A stretch of DNA of 64,000 bases, taken from assembly GCA_037127315.1 (NCBI GenBank), contig JBBBDQ010001922.1, positions 1,477,001 through 1,541,000 of the forward strand, in the 5' to 3' direction. A model generated the notes under the pieces. That model worked only from the letters and a program-made list of their open reading frames with translations, did no database searches and was not told the origin of the DNA. Source of the DNA: Ascarosepion bandense. Its lineage: Eukaryota > Mollusca > Cephalopoda > Sepiida > Sepiidae. Both the position numbers and the translations under genes were made by a program. Shown one piece after another: positions 62,571 through 64,000 of this stretch (position 1 is the stretch's first letter; the number at the start of each line of letters is the position of its first letter).

Positions 62571-63267
62571 TGGTAGTCGGTCTGGGAGATAGACTACACT
62601 GAAAATCGAAACCGTGACTAAGGAAAAGGGACACGCTTACACTATCTTTCCACCGTCGCCATGGCGATTCACGGATAATAAAGAAAAAGGGATCTCTTGG
62701 GAGGAGGATGGTAATCAGAAAAAAATGACTGACCTTCTTTCATCCACTTCATCATTTCCTCATCATTATACAACATAATTGTTGGTTTCATCGAACTTTT
62801 AATTTTTTTCTACTTACCAAAGCACATCATTCCAAGTTTCAAATGCTATTTACTCAGCTTAGCTTTGTACGGCACGAGGTCACAAGTGTATGGTACACAC
62901 CAGTGAATTGCTTTTGGAGATTAATGTCATATCAACTGAGCTCAGGTAAACGCCCATTTGCAGCCACTTAACACTGGATTATTTATCGCATTGTTCGCCC
63001 CAGTGGTATCTAAGCAACGGTTTCTTTGTTTTTTGTGCTCCGTGTGTTTTGTGGAGATTTTCGGGTTCGGCTAAGTGACTGGATTAGCTTTTCAACACAT
63101 TGTCTAGAATTGTCAATAGCAAAGTACACGTCTATATGTACACACAAATACATAAAAGCACATAGAATTAAAAAGACTTCGTTCATATTGTGTCACGTCT
63201 CTTCAAGAAGTGGGCAATCTTGGCTATCCACAGCCTCCTATATCTTGTATCGCTTAGCAAAGATTCA
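62571..63267. other. No recognised feature
   Basis: Short frames without known domain; includes GTCGCCATGGCGATTCACGG, a small palindrome. Confidence 0.4.
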
Positions 63268-63556
63268 GCTAAGTGCCATACGTGATACACGCTTTGGGCG
63301 ATCATACCCCGAAAGAAACATGACTTACTGGACGGAAGATTGTACCGCAGTAGGTTGCTATTGCTTTCTGCGGTAGACTGGTTGCCAGCCAAGGCTATCG
63401 AAATCAATCTGTTTTATTATTTAACCCATAACTGGAGGGAAGAAACGGATTAATACCTTTCTCAGTGGTATTTGTGCGTAAGCCAATGCAACTGGAATTC
63501 GAACACGGCATCCCGATTTGTCGTTCCGAGTCAATATACACGGCAACATTACGCAA
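63268..63556 (-). mobile_element. SINE-1, antisense
   Basis: AGTGCCATACGTGATACACG, a decayed hairpin (ATCATACCCCGAAAG), GCGGTAGACTGGTTGCCAGC, and a diverged tRNA-like head to about 63556. Confidence 0.87.
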
Positions 63557-63669
63557 AGATTATCTATTTATAAAGCCACCCACTACTTGTTTCATGGTTT
63601 ACTCGCACAAGCACGGCAGGTAAGTGAATCGATGACTCCCACTGTCTAATTTGTATTTGATAAATCCTG
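63557..63669. other. Short spacer
   Basis: Nothing recognised. Confidence 0.3.
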
Positions 63670-63925
63670 TCAGTGTCAAACTCTCCAAGCCTTCTTTCTT
63701 GTTACTCACATGTTTAGCCCAATAGAAGTCTCAGCATCTTTCTGTTGCCTGACATCTTCTCTTCATCTACGAGGAGATTGTCTGGCATTTTCTGTCATAC
63801 AGGAGAACCGATGTTAAATAACAGCTCAACGGACTGGAATACAACTTTGCTATTCCAATAGGCATTCAGATTCAGATTTTCCATCTTCTATTAAAACACT
63901 TCCCGGTGTGTAGGACAATTGCGCG
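63670..63925 (-). pseudogene. RTE LINE fragment, antisense
   Basis: CAAGCCTTCTTTCTTGTTAC, AGCATCTTTCTGTTGCCTG, TTGTCTGGCATTTTCTGTCA and AACACTTCCCGGTGTG correspond, in antisense, to the LEN..., MLRIS..., CWTIS and KYLG-adjacent regions of 48096-48790. Strongly decayed. Confidence 0.6.
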
Positions 63926-64000
63926 CCCTGGAAAAGGAAAACATGAATGAGCAAGAGGTCCCGCCGAAAAAATCAATACCAATTTGTAAACACCTGAGTT
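63926..64000. other. Nothing recognised to window end
   Basis: Short unclassified end. Confidence 0.3.

Overview
The window is animal nuclear DNA made almost entirely of repeats. I found no host protein-coding gene that I can defend. The element mix points to an invertebrate, and a cephalopod mollusc (octopus-like) is my best guess: tRNA-headed SINEs with long bodies, RTE/BovB-like and Jockey/CR1-like LINEs, Penelope-like elements with GIY-YIG tails, Tc1/mariner DNA elements, Helitrons, a degenerate TTAGGG tract, large GATA arrays and diverged 5S rRNA copies. The species call is an inference from this mix; no single locus proves it.

Layout. 1-8 kb: a 21/19-bp minisatellite, GAT/GAA arrays, RTE and Tc1 remnants and the first SINEs. 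8-13 kb: two Tc1-type MITEs, one split by a Helitron at a clean A|T site, then two LTR-like units with promoter signals and a conserved small ORF, flanking a near-identical tandem pair of LINE 3' ends. 13-21 kb: GAAA arrays, a mariner pseudogene broken by a LINE tail, a SINE trimer and dimer, two more Helitrons and a cluster of a second SINE-like repeat. 21-31 kb: RTE and LINE remnants around interstitial telomere-like DNA, a higher-order tandem repeat, composite SINEs, and a tRNA-headed repeat with a six-unit 59-bp VNTR. 31-41 kb: Penelope-like halves pointing away from each other, punctuated GATA arrays, an antisense Gypsy-like LTR, the longest LINE reverse transcriptase remnant, and a duplicated endonuclease-like fragment. 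41-51 kb: a 2.6-kb polypyrimidine minisatellite, a full SINE with 13-bp target duplications, a second Penelope-like copy between direct repeats, two tandem antisense RTE copies and a 67-bp-arm palindrome. 51-64 kb: a Helitron, LINE and SINE copies, two foldbacks, a near-complete antisense 5S copy, a triple nest (RTE inside MITE inside 5S), and a Gypsy-like LTR with primer-binding site.

There is no pathway or operon here; the relations are those of nested insertions. Two themes look most worth following. (1) The main SINE occurs as dimers and a trimer joined by a linker carrying a 16-bp-arm hairpin, and its own 9-bp hairpin occurs with the loop in either orientation (TTTC or GAAA). (2) Motifs of the form CTGANGA-hairpin-GAAA, resembling the minimal hammerhead ribozymes known from Penelope-like elements, recur ten times in several sequence families, and two families sit in inverted pairs.

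Naming used below: SINE-1 is the main tRNA-headed SINE; LINE-B is the Jockey/CR1-like LINE; RTE is the BovB-like LINE; PLE is Penelope-like element. All element assignments come from reading the sequence against remembered family features; no database search was run.
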